Shown here in pieces: positions 7,068-14,783 of a stretch of 34,655 nucleotides of DNA. This stretch comes from a virus. A model generated the notes under the pieces. It saw only the letters and a program-made list of their open reading frames with translations. It was not told the DNA's origin and searched no databases. Both the position numbers and the translations under genes were made by a program. How positions within the stretch are numbered: the first letter of the stretch is position 1; each line of letters begins with the position of its first letter. The stretch spans positions 1-34,655 of IMG/VR virus record IMGVR_UViG_3300044981_000169; one strand, 5' to 3'.

Positions 7068-7277
7068 ATGGCCAGAAAAGCAGCCAAAAAGAGGCGCGGC
7101 GGGACGTCCAAGCGCGGCCCCGGAAGGCCCCCAAATCCGGATGGCCCGGTAGGGATCGTGGTGGCAATCCGCTCGACACTCGACGAATTATCCCGCTGGG
7201 AGCGTGCTGCTAAGGCGGTCGGCCTGCCGCTGCGGACGTGGATTCGCATGGTCGCCAACGAGAGCGCGGCGCGCTAA
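7068..7277 (+). CDS. Small AT-hook / ribbon-helix-helix-like DNA-binding protein
   Basis: 69 aa on the plus strand, against almost all neighbours. ATG 7068 has GGAG 8 nt upstream. Residues 1-22 are Lys/Arg-rich with an AT-hook-like KRGPGRPP. Residues 29-66 (VAIRSTLDELSRWERAAKAVGLPLRTWIR) fit a ribbon-helix-helix shape, one strand and two helices, as in small phage and plasmid repressors. It probably binds DNA as a dimer and may autoregulate and control the leftward block. Its stop overlaps the stop of the convergent 60-aa gene by 3 nt. Confidence 0.7.
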   Translation: MARKAAKKRRGGTSKRGPGRPPNPDGPVGIVVAIRSTLDELSRWERAAKAVGLPLRTWIRMVANESAAR

Positions 7278-7456
7278 AGCTCGGGAACCTCGACGCTGCC
7301 CCCACTCTTTCGAATCTCTGAGATCTCCTGTTGTATTCGCCTTCGACATGCGGCCATTGCTGGTGTGTCGGGACGCGCTGGCGACTTGCCGAGCGTGACC
7401 TCCAGCAAGATTCGCTCAGAGTCCTCAGAGCTGACCGTGGCGTCTTCTTCGCTCAC
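7274..7456 (-). CDS. Small hypothetical protein
   Basis: 60 aa from GTG 7456, which shares one base with the TAG of the head protein gene and has AAGG 8 nt upstream. Acidic start (SEEDATVSSEDSE), then a basic helical part. Its stop overlaps that of the convergent regulator gene. Function unknown. Confidence 0.5.
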   Translation of the reverse strand: MSEEDATVSSEDSERILLEVTLGKSPARPDTPAMAACRRRIQQEISEIRKSGGSVEVPEL

Positions 7457-9288
7457 TATTTGGCCTTGTCGAGAAATCTCTGCCAGGCTGCCGGGTCGTG
7501 GATCGTCAATTTCTTCCCGTGTGCCGTGGCGATCTTCTGCGGCTCCCGGCCGTTATTATCCCAGACCGTAAGATGGTCGTACAGTCCGCGCTTGATCGCC
7601 TCGGGCACGACGCGCGATACAGAGGCGTGCAGGTTTCGAATGTGCTCTTCGGGGACAAATCGCCCAGACTTTTGGCCGCGGGCATGGCTGCGCCGAACCG
7701 CTTCCTCGGTATCGACCGTCACATAATGCGCCACGATCTTGTGGCCCCCGGCGCGGAGCTGTCCGATTTTTTTGGCGAGCTTTTCGATCCCGCCGTCACC
7801 GACCGAATCGTAAACCATGTTGAAGCCCTGGTGCGCCCCGTGGGCGATGGCACCGGCAGACACGTCTGAGGATTCTTCGTGAACAAAGGCTGCCGCGGCG
7901 GCATTATTAGCCTTGAGCGCTTCGTGGTACTCGGGCAGGTGTGCTTTAATGTGGTCTGAATCGATGTGCATCGCCTGCTCGAGTCGGCCGAAAACTCCGC
8001 TGCTCAACAGCGAGCCCTTGCCGGATGCCGAGCCGCCACCGGTCATCAGCACCGTGGGCTCTCGCGACGGTTTCGCGCCTTCGGCCAGCGTGCTGATAAT
8101 CGCGCGGTGCAGCTCCTGTCGCTGTTTCGTGTAATGCCCGTCGGCGCCACGGAATCGCGACTGCGTATCGTGCCCCTCTGGATTCGGGATGTGATATTCC
8201 GAGGCGGTCCTCGCCAGAACGGCGCGATGGGTCGTTGCAGTCGCAGGCTTTGATGCCGCCTTTCGATGTGCGGCAGGTCTCTTTTGGCCGAGAGCCGCAT
8301 CGAGTTTTCTACGCTCTTGCGGGTCGGTCACTTTCTTCCGCAGTTCCGTGGCTTTTGTCGGGTCGGACTGCGCAGCCTTGATTGATGGCGAGCTGATAAA
8401 GCGACCATGATCGTCGCGCGGATGTTTTGCCGAATCGAAGGCCTCGCGGATCGACTCGCCGACTCCCGCCAGCGCGAACCCGCGCACATTGGCATGGCGC
8501 AGCTCGCATCTGCACCACCGATGCGCCGGCGGCCCGTCCGGAAAGAACCTCGACCAAAAGCTGCGCTTGGTCCCATTCAACCGATGACACACCGGACACA
8601 CTCGAGAATCTTCCCGCCCGCTTCCCCCGATCGTCCCCCACAAATCATCCTCGCTTATTCCCACGGTCTTCCCGACCGACCACTCCCCTCCCGCCGTCTG
8701 GGCCCGTGTGAACTCGGTGACCGCCTCTGCCTCAGCCCGGGATGGCCCGAAGATATTCGCGGCCCGGTCGAAGACCTCCTGCCGGTTCACGGGCTGTTTC
8801 GGGATGCCCAATTCGTCCAGAATTCCCGGCGATAGCGGCCCATGTTCGAAGCTGGGGATGCCCGGGACGCCGAAACGCTCCGCGGCTGTCTTGCGCGCCT
8901 GTGCGATCTTCGATTGCCAGTCGAGTGATTTCGCGTCCCAATCGGCGCCGGCCTTGGCCAGCATGTCACGGCCTGCCCGCGCCCAGTCGGCGCTGGCGGC
9001 GTTGGCCCGGCCAAATGCCCACGCTATTCCTTCGCTCTGGGCCTCGGTGGCGCTGGTGGTGCCGTGTTCCTGCGCGGATGTGATCCACACCAGAAGCAGC
9101 AGCGCCAGGAGCGTGTCCCGGTGCTCTTTTTCCCAGCGGTCCCAGGCCTCCGGCGGGACGTTGCGGGCGCTTGGAGGGTCGGTCAGCGTGAGGTAATGCT
9201 CCAGCTCCTGCCTCTGCCGACCATTCAGGGCAGCGATGCGGGAGGCGAACTGGGCTTCGAGGTTGGCACGGTCGCGGAGTTCGGGCAC
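7456..9288 (-). CDS. Mu F-like head morphogenesis protein fused to a zeta-like P-loop kinase
   Basis: 610 aa from GTG 9288, one base after the stop of the small membrane protein; no earlier ATG fits. Residues 1-270 match the Mu gpF/minor head family, including the Cys/His cluster CPVC (231-234) and HRWCRC (256-261). A linker at 289-297 reads HPRDDHGRF. Residues 350-610 look like a zeta-toxin-type kinase: Walker A GGGSASGKGS (417-426), IDSD (442-445), and a later basic helix RRSHARGQKSGRF. Gp F-type proteins occupy the portal/head vertex and enter the virion. Zeta kinases phosphorylate sugar nucleotides or other small targets. Kinase activity is inferred. Confidence 0.85.
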   Translation of the reverse strand: MPELRDRANLEAQFASRIAALNGRQRQELEHYLTLTDPPSARNVPPEAWDRWEKEHRDTLLALLLLVWITSAQEHGTTSATEAQSEGIAWAFGRANAASADWARAGRDMLAKAGADWDAKSLDWQSKIAQARKTAAERFGVPGIPSFEHGPLSPGILDELGIPKQPVNRQEVFDRAANIFGPSRAEAEAVTEFTRAQTAGGEWSVGKTVGISEDDLWGTIGGSGREDSRVCPVCHRLNGTKRSFWSRFFPDGPPAHRWCRCELRHANVRGFALAGVGESIREAFDSAKHPRDDHGRFISSPSIKAAQSDPTKATELRKKVTDPQERRKLDAALGQKRPAAHRKAASKPATATTHRAVLARTASEYHIPNPEGHDTQSRFRGADGHYTKQRQELHRAIISTLAEGAKPSREPTVLMTGGGSASGKGSLLSSGVFGRLEQAMHIDSDHIKAHLPEYHEALKANNAAAAAFVHEESSDVSAGAIAHGAHQGFNMVYDSVGDGGIEKLAKKIGQLRAGGHKIVAHYVTVDTEEAVRRSHARGQKSGRFVPEEHIRNLHASVSRVVPEAIKRGLYDHLTVWDNNGREPQKIATAHGKKLTIHDPAAWQRFLDKAK

Positions 9289-9289
9289 G

Positions 9290-9505
9290 TCACAGGCTCA
9301 CCGCACAAAGCACAACTGCCAAACCGATCAACAGCCCGAGCAGCGCGACAACGACAATGGAGCTCCCATGCACGGCCTTACGCAACGGGCCCGGGTCGCG
9401 CTCTTCCGCCACCACGAGTTCGGCGTTCTCTTCGTATGCCGACATGACGTCGAGCGTCACGTTCTGCGCGCGGATGACGCGCGGGTCTTTGATGCGGCGA
9501 ATCAT
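9290..9505 (-). CDS. Small single-pass membrane protein
   Basis: 71 aa. ATG 9505 is in an ATGA overlap with the preceding gene, and AAGGGGAA lies about 10 nt upstream. Residues 1-46 are polar; residues 48-70 are one hydrophobic helix (IVVVALLGLLIGLAVVLCAV). It lies between portal and head protein genes, a place where phages often keep small membrane or moron genes. Role unknown. Confidence 0.6.
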   Translation of the reverse strand: MIRRIKDPRVIRAQNVTLDVMSAYEENAELVVAEERDPGPLRKAVHGSSIVVVALLGLLIGLAVVLCAVSL

Positions 9506-9810
9506 TTCGGATCTTCCCCTTTGTCTTCCCACTCATAATCGGGAATCAATGTCCCCTGTTTGGTTTCTGCGAACGAATCGCTCGCCAAAAACATTGAAAC
9601 GCCGACAACGCCATCCCGGCAGCAAACAGTCACATGCTCGACGATGGTTTCGGGCCACGGAAGATCGAGCGGAATCTGGTGATGCGCGCGCCGATCCGGA
9701 TCGGTACCCGTTTTACTCCGCAGCTTTTCTCCATGTGCGGCGATGAATTCCAGGGGGATAAAGACAATTCGTTTGCGTCGCTCGCGAATGCACTTCGGGG
9801 CCTCAGACAT
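9502..9810 (-). CDS. Hypothetical protein
   Basis: 102 aa from ATG 9810, overlapping the last 8 nt of the portal gene. GGAG lies 13 nt upstream, a rather long spacing. Basic start (CIRERRKRIVFIPLEFIA), a pair VCCRDG in the middle and an acidic end. No family recognised. Coupled to the membrane protein gene by ATGA. Confidence 0.55.
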   Translation of the reverse strand: MSEAPKCIRERRKRIVFIPLEFIAAHGEKLRSKTGTDPDRRAHHQIPLDLPWPETIVEHVTVCCRDGVVGVSMFLASDSFAETKQGTLIPDYEWEDKGEDPK

Positions 9811-12088
9811 GAGGATTGCTTGTCTCCATGAAGTCTTTCAGCACCGCTCGGGTGGCTTCGGGCAGGTCTTCGCAGGTGGCCAGTGACGCGGCCAAGGCGG
9901 CGCGAGACGTGGATTCGTTGATGGACTCCCCCATGGGCCGCGCGTGGTCAAACGGGTCGATCTTGCGACGGGCGTTGATGAACGCGGCCGCGGCTTTGTC
10001 GATGATGTTGGCCGGATGCAGGGCATTGGCGGCAGCGGCAATGTGCAGCTTCGCACCGTGAAGAATCGGGGCAACTCCCCACATGATTCCGTCGTCGCCC
10101 TTCAGGCTGCCATCCGCGATTGAAACGATCTTGCGTTTTTTCCCGTCGGATGTTTCCAAATGCACATCGCGGCCGGATTGGAGCGCCTTCTGCACAGTAG
10201 TATTCACACGCTTTTTGAACTCATGCAGATCGCGAGTTCCGGATTTGTCGGTGATTTTGTCGGCATGATCTGCCGTGATCGTGACTGCTTTTCCGGAGGC
10301 AAAGTCTCCCGGTGCCGATGCTCCACCGTTCCCGCTGGAAAATTGGCCATTTGATTTGTCGTGATTTGGATTGCCGCCGGCTTCCCCGAGATACCCGCGA
10401 TTCCCCGCCAGTCCCTCCGCCTCCGGCCGCTTGCCGTCATGTCCCAGAAACTGCCGCTGGCCTGGCTGACCGGGTTGTCCCGCCCGGCGCACCTGTGCAT
10501 TGGGCTCTGTCCCATCGGCGACAGCCGCGTTGGGATCGGCCTGCTTCTCGCTCCGCTCCCGTTCGACTTTCTCTTTCTCCTGCTCGTCAAACCCCTCCTG
10601 CGAACGACGCGTGTCCGTCGAGATGATGCCGTCGTCGTTGAGCACCTTGAGCCGGTCAGTCTCAGTTTTCTTGTCGCGGCCGATCGGCGCCGTGGGCACC
10701 GCCTGGATATCGACCAGGTGCTTGAGGTCGTTCCACGAGAGCCCGAGCCGATTGAAACGGCCCGCCAATGCGGCCAGCTTCAACACCCGCATCATTACCT
10801 TCCGGTGCCGGTTCCCCTGCTGCTGTTGTCGGTGCAGCACGCAAAGGGCGAAGGGCGACTCGGCCACCAAGGCGCTGGCGAAGTTCTGGGCCGAATAATC
10901 CCCCGAGATCATTCCCTCGGGCATCTGCCAGCGGACCCCGATCGTGCGGAGGACAAGCTGGGCCACGAGCTGGAAGTTGGGGGCGTTGCTGTTCCCCATG
11001 GGTCCGTACTGGAAATCCATCCCGTCGGCGATATTCACGATCCGGCCGGACTCGTGGCGCTGCACATTACTCATCTGTCCCGGCTGCTGGACGCTGTAGC
11101 GGGCCACCTGAAAGTCGGTCTTCTGCGTGTTGAACGCCTGGATATTGCTCTGCTGGGTCCCCTTCTGGAACTTGCGGATGTAGGCGATCGACGCCTGCAG
11201 CGCCGCCCCGTCGGCCATGTTGCGGATCAGCTTGCGGGCCTGGTCGACGTTCATTGTGATCGGGTAGAAGTCCGACAGGCCGCGTTTGATCACCCGGTCG
11301 ACGTTGCACTTCGTGTGCACGACCTGCCGCGAATTCAGATATTCTGACGCATGAAAGACGTCGGTGTAGACGTTGTATCCCAGCACCTGCGTCGTATCGT
11401 CCCCGAGCGTATGCACCCCGAACATCCATGACGAGCCGGGCGAATCGCTCGAGTTGATGTGAGTGGCCACGGGATCGGCATAATCTCGCCCGGCCTCGGT
11501 GCAGTATTCCGGCTCGATCGTTTTGGCGATGGCGTGGCCGGCGGTGTCCTCGGGCATCACGTGCACGAAGTCTTCGCCGTCGCGGAGATCCCGGCGGAAC
11601 AGCTCGCGCTCGAGGTCCCAGTATTCGTTTTCCTCGACGAACTCGGCGATGACCTGCTGGGCCTTGCGGATGGTGCGGGGCCCGACGGTCTGATCCGGGC
11701 GCGGCACGGCTTTGTAAGTGAAGCCCTTCCCAACCACATAGTTGACAAGTGATTCGAGCACGGCCTGGGCATGCGGAGACGTGTCGGCCAGAAGCCGGGC
11801 CGTCCCCCGAATGATGTTGAGCTCCCACTCGGTGCGGAAGATCGGCCAGTTCATGCCGCCGCGGCGATCGCCGATGAACGAGGCAGGGGCGAGCGCCGAC
11901 GCATTCAGCGCCGGGTCTTGCAGGATCCAGCGAGGATCGACGTAATCGCCCACCGTCTCCCGGAGCGGCATCGTCGCATATTCCGGCGACTTGGATTCCT
12001 TCAGCGCGGAGATCTCGTGTTCCAGCAGCAGGCAATCGCGCTCAGCTTCGAGGGCCTCGCGCCGTTTCATGGCGGATGATCTTGACAT
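9803..12088 (-). CDS. Phage portal protein, lambda family, with C-terminal extension
   Basis: 761 aa, longer than the usual 500-550. Residues 75-520 carry typical lambda-type portal features: NIIRGTARLLADTSPHAQAVLESLVNYVVG, then GLSDFYPITMNVDQARKL and MISGDYSAQNFASALVAE. The portal is the dodecameric channel at one capsid vertex through which DNA enters and leaves. From about 550 the sequence is Gly/Asn-rich with HDKSNGQF (about 576-583), then a 170-aa extension with a compact alpha/beta part and a helical tail. ATG 12088 has no ribosome site but a TTGAC-like promoter ends 9 nt upstream. Confidence 0.9.
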   Translation of the reverse strand: MSRSSAMKRREALEAERDCLLLEHEISALKESKSPEYATMPLRETVGDYVDPRWILQDPALNASALAPASFIGDRRGGMNWPIFRTEWELNIIRGTARLLADTSPHAQAVLESLVNYVVGKGFTYKAVPRPDQTVGPRTIRKAQQVIAEFVEENEYWDLERELFRRDLRDGEDFVHVMPEDTAGHAIAKTIEPEYCTEAGRDYADPVATHINSSDSPGSSWMFGVHTLGDDTTQVLGYNVYTDVFHASEYLNSRQVVHTKCNVDRVIKRGLSDFYPITMNVDQARKLIRNMADGAALQASIAYIRKFQKGTQQSNIQAFNTQKTDFQVARYSVQQPGQMSNVQRHESGRIVNIADGMDFQYGPMGNSNAPNFQLVAQLVLRTIGVRWQMPEGMISGDYSAQNFASALVAESPFALCVLHRQQQQGNRHRKVMMRVLKLAALAGRFNRLGLSWNDLKHLVDIQAVPTAPIGRDKKTETDRLKVLNDDGIISTDTRRSQEGFDEQEKEKVERERSEKQADPNAAVADGTEPNAQVRRAGQPGQPGQRQFLGHDGKRPEAEGLAGNRGYLGEAGGNPNHDKSNGQFSSGNGGASAPGDFASGKAVTITADHADKITDKSGTRDLHEFKKRVNTTVQKALQSGRDVHLETSDGKKRKIVSIADGSLKGDDGIMWGVAPILHGAKLHIAAAANALHPANIIDKAAAAFINARRKIDPFDHARPMGESINESTSRAALAASLATCEDLPEATRAVLKDFMETSNPHV

Positions 12089-12097
12089 GGCACGCGG

Positions 12098-12125
12098 AGT
12101 GTCGCGCGCCGGGGGCGGGAGTCAA
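12098..12125 (-). promoter_or_regulatory. Putative promoter of the portal gene
   Basis: Minus strand TTGACT (12120-12125), 16 bp, GACACT (12098-12103), then 9 nt to the portal ATG. No ribosome site lies between. The -10 is weak by itself; the exact 16-bp spacing shared with three other sites is the main support. Confidence 0.35.
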
Positions 12126-12143
12126 GATGATGCCGAAGCCTGT

Positions 12144-12410
12144 TCAATCCGTGATCAATCCAGAGATTTGGGGGCAGCCCTTTCGGTGGCCTCTCCGAAC
12201 TTCGAAAGTCCCCGTCAGGATTCGATCGAAAACGTAATCGCCAACGGGGTCGATGAATGGGCACCAATATCCGGAACGCATCTGCTTCTCGACCTCGTCG
12301 TTAACTGAATGGCCGCGAACGGCACGGGCCATCATGCGGGCTTCTTGGCGCGAACAGCCGGCCAACACGAAAGTGCCGGCACGCGTTCTGATTAGTTCGC
12401 GGTGATTCAT
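12144..12410 (-). CDS. Small hypothetical protein
   Basis: 88 aa. ATG 12410 is in an ATGA overlap; ribosome site weak. Residues 10-45 form a helical basic segment (GCSRQEARMMARAVRGH), followed by GYWCPFIDPVGDYVFDRIL. No family recognised. It lies in the small-gene group between glycosyltransferase and portal. Confidence 0.5.
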   Translation of the reverse strand: MNHRELIRTRAGTFVLAGCSRQEARMMARAVRGHSVNDEVEKQMRSGYWCPFIDPVGDYVFDRILTGTFEVRRGHRKGCPQISGLITD

Positions 12411-12679
12411 GGCGGTTCTGTCGCCCCCAGCGCAGCCGCCAACTGATCAGCCGGAATCCCCGTGAGCGCCTGCACGATATCGGCGGGCGGCCGGTTCCGT
12501 TCCTGTTCTTCGGCGATCCTCTGTCGGGCAAACTCGGCGGCGAGATCAAACTCCTTTTGGGTAAAGTCCCCGCGGCTCATCAGGAGCATGACGATGGCCG
12601 TCAGCTTGGACTCAAAGACGACCAGGCGACGATTGATCTCAGCGAGCTGGACGGTCGGTGGTGGATCGAAGAGACTCAT
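12407..12679 (-). CDS. Small hypothetical protein, helical
   Basis: 90 aa. ATG 12679 is in an ATGA overlap with GGAG 5 nt upstream. Residues 10-60 are a long amphipathic helix (AEINRRLVVFESKLTAIVMLLM...EFDLAAEFARQRIAEEQERN), suitable for coiled-coil pairing. In this position (just before the portal) a head-assembly or gp W-like role is possible but not shown. Confidence 0.6.
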   Translation of the reverse strand: MSLFDPPPTVQLAEINRRLVVFESKLTAIVMLLMSRGDFTQKEFDLAAEFARQRIAEEQERNRPPADIVQALTGIPADQLAAALGATEPP

Positions 12680-13020
12680 TCCCTCTCCAAACGGTCCAGC
12701 AGTCCGGCCCTGCCTGCTGCGGCAATGAAATCGAATGACGATTTCTGATTTGCCAGTACTTTTGGGTGCTTCATTAGTTCAACCAACACGTGGTTCGAAA
12801 CTCCCTCAAGGAAATTAATGCAGGTGATAATTCGATTCGAAATTTGCTGCGCATCGGCTTGAGTAGGAGCAAGACTACTCAGTCCGCGAATCGTAGATCG
12901 ATCACTGAAAAGACGGGCAATGTTCCGACCGAATGAATCTCGAATCATTAAATTCAAAACGTTATCCGGATCTCCAATAGTGCAGATCGGATTCTTCCAG
13001 GGTTCGCCGAATTCGCTCAT
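12676..13020 (-). CDS. Hypothetical protein
   Basis: 114 aa from ATG 13020 in an ATGA overlap, GGAG 7 nt upstream. The gene is visibly more AT-rich than its neighbours. Helical protein with hydrophobic segments (RIITCINFLEGVSNHVLVELM) that are too short and polar to be membrane helices. No family recognised; the base composition hints at recent acquisition. Confidence 0.55.
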   Translation of the reverse strand: MSEFGEPWKNPICTIGDPDNVLNLMIRDSFGRNIARLFSDRSTIRGLSSLAPTQADAQQISNRIITCINFLEGVSNHVLVELMKHPKVLANQKSSFDFIAAAGRAGLLDRLERE

Positions 13021-13790
13021 GCCACCGCTCCGCGCTCCAGCGCATCAACCGGCTTAATCGCCATTCCCGGTCGCGGCTGCCCGACAATGTACGCGGCCCG
13101 GTTGCAGTCCGCCAGACTGGTCCGCCGCACCTCCAGGTGATGGCACTCGATGCGGGGGTCGAAGTAACTCTTGATCCCCAGACGCTTCAGCCGCTCGAAG
13201 AAGCTCATGTCCTCGCCCAGATGCCGTACGGAGTCAAAAGGCTTTTCTCCCAGCTCGGCGAATACGCGGTCGTAGACCGAGGCCCGGACCATGAGACAGC
13301 CAGCGCCGGCCGCATCGACCTGCACGAGTTCGTTCCCCAGCACGCCTTCGCCGGTGGCGTTCCAGTCGCCGATGACGCGCCCCAAACCGGTGTTCTCGTT
13401 GAACTGATAGAGCACAGGCAGATAAGGCGGCGTCTTGAACGTGTAGACCCCGCACACGACGTCGACCTCGAAGGTGTTCAGCCGGTCGAGCATTCTTGCG
13501 GTCAGATCAGGTTCAAACCAGTGATCCGTGTCGACCATCAGCAGCCAGTCGCCGCGCATCTCGCCGACCAACTCATTGCGGGCCGCGCTGTGGAAGCTCT
13601 TTTGCGTCCAGGTGCGGTGCACGTATTCGTCGGGACCGCACAGGATCTCGGCGTTGTACGCGCACATCTCACCCCAGGCGATCGTGAACGGTGTCAGCAT
13701 GGCCGGGACGCCGGCAGGCATGGCCACCGTTCCGAGGCAGCGGCGGTGACGGAGGCGGGGATAGCGGCCGGATTGGAGCACGGGGTTCAT
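13017..13790 (-). CDS. GT-A type glycosyltransferase (family 2-like)
   Basis: 257 aa. Residues 82-93 are LLMVDTDHWFEP: a DTD motif of the DxD type that binds metal and nucleotide sugar. Further on are VDVVCGVYTFK, AGAGCLMVRASVYDRV, then GEDMSFFERLKRLG and ECHHLEV, with acidic and His positions typical of GT-A enzymes. It most likely moves a sugar to a capsid protein, DNA base or host surface glycan; the acceptor cannot be told. ATG 13790 has no ribosome site. It closes the modification cassette 13017-16886. Confidence 0.75.
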   Translation of the reverse strand: MNPVLQSGRYPRLRHRRCLGTVAMPAGVPAMLTPFTIAWGEMCAYNAEILCGPDEYVHRTWTQKSFHSAARNELVGEMRGDWLLMVDTDHWFEPDLTARMLDRLNTFEVDVVCGVYTFKTPPYLPVLYQFNENTGLGRVIGDWNATGEGVLGNELVQVDAAGAGCLMVRASVYDRVFAELGEKPFDSVRHLGEDMSFFERLKRLGIKSYFDPRIECHHLEVRRTSLADCNRAAYIVGQPRPGMAIKPVDALERGAVA

Positions 13791-13836
13791 GTTTAATGCC
13801 AGTTTTTGAAAGTGGGGGATGATCCGGCGGTAAGAA

Positions 13837-14136
13837 TTATCGGAGCGGCCTCGCAGTGAAACTGAATCCGGGGCCGCACGTGATCGCGCCGCTCGTGTAA
13901 CACCCGGCGAGCCAGCACCGGCAGTTGGGAGGATGGCGGGACAGAACGCAATGGGTCAGGGTGCCATCGTACGGTGTCAGGTACGGGGAATCCTTCGGCT
14001 CCGATTCGATCCGCTTTGGTTCTGGCGCGCCGTTCCCAGGTAGGGGAAGTCCCACGGTCGCAATGGCCGCGGCGCCCCCGATCAAGCGACCGGCCCGGGA
14101 GAAGAATCCGCGTCGGGTTGTGCGTTCGTTGGTCAT
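13837..14136 (-). CDS. Small exported protein with twin-arginine signal
   Basis: 99 aa. ATG 14136 is in an ATGA overlap, GGAG 6 nt upstream. Residues 5-14 contain T-T-R-R-G-F-F, matching the S/T-R-R-x-F-L-K Tat signal, followed by a hydrophobic Ala/Gly stretch (GGAAAIATVGLPLP) and a possible cleavage site after GNGA. The mature part has five Cys (CVLSRHPPNCRCWLAGCY...CGPG) and so may hold metal or disulfides. Tat substrates are exported folded, often with cofactors. Gene is coupled to the QueC-like enzyme. Confidence 0.65.
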   Translation of the reverse strand: MTNERTTRRGFFSRAGRLIGGAAAIATVGLPLPGNGAPEPKRIESEPKDSPYLTPYDGTLTHCVLSRHPPNCRCWLAGCYTSGAITCGPGFSFTARPLR

Positions 14137-14783
14137 CGGCGACTCCGCGTTGTTTTGCGTCGTTTGGCTGGTCGCTTATTGCCAGCCTTGCTGTTCTCGC
14201 TGTCGTCGCGCTCAATTCGCCAGAGCGCGGCCTGGTGCGTCCGACACGGGACGCATGTCCCGCACGGCGTTCCCGATTTTTTGGAAGCTTTCGGGTTCTC
14301 GCAATACCAGCACAGATCGTAGAGCTCGGCTGCCTTCAGCCTGCGAATCACGTCCTCTTTGCGCTCCCATTCGAGCGGACAAACCAAATTGCCGGTCTTA
14401 TGAGTGAGCGTCTGAAGCGTCGAGAACATTTCAAAAACGAAGTTGCGGTAGTGCCACACGTCGTCGCCGCGAATCCAACCGGTGGCCAGGTCTTCCTCGT
14501 CTTTCAGGAATGCCTGCGCGTTGGGAATCCACAAGTTCGGTTGCTCAGTGCCGCTACAACCCGGAACTGAGAATTGACCATTGTGGTCGATCGTCAAAAT
14601 GGTGTGATCAATCCGACAGCCCCGTCCACGCAGTCGCTTCAGAATTGCCGCGCGGGCCTTCGTGAGCTCCTGTTTGGCTGGTACGTTCACGTGGTCAATG
14701 CTGATAGCGCGGACATCACCCTTCGGCAATGCCTCAAGCATGGCCAGCGTGGAATCACATCCGCCAGACCAGAGGATCAGCAT
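14133..14783 (-). CDS. QueC-like PP-loop enzyme (7-cyano-7-deazaguanine synthase family)
   Basis: 216 aa. ATG 14783 follows GGAGG at 10 nt. The PP-loop SGGCDST (residues 6-12) binds ATP. The end has C-W-Y-C (158-161) and CGTCVPC (174-180), the Cys cluster of QueC, which holds zinc. QueC makes preQ0 from 7-carboxy-7-deazaguanine. In phages the pathway feeds deazaguanine DNA modification, and QueC-like proteins also occur in defence systems where a protein is the target. The partners QueD, QueE, FolE and a DNA transglycosylase are not seen in the window, so the substrate is open. A basic tail (KRPAKRRKTTRSRR) is unusual. Confidence 0.8.
   Translation of the reverse strand: MLILWSGGCDSTLAMLEALPKGDVRAISIDHVNVPAKQELTKARAAILKRLRGRGCRIDHTILTIDHNGQFSVPGCSGTEQPNLWIPNAQAFLKDEEDLATGWIRGDDVWHYRNFVFEMFSTLQTLTHKTGNLVCPLEWERKEDVIRRLKAAELYDLCWYCENPKASKKSGTPCGTCVPCRTHQAALWRIERDDSENSKAGNKRPAKRRKTTRSRR

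Noticed and set aside
14133-14783. PAPS reductase-like or tRNA-thiolation enzyme
   Set aside because: The loop SGGCDST could fit, but the CGTCVPC end is typical of QueC and the PAPS reductase Cys/Gly pattern is absent.
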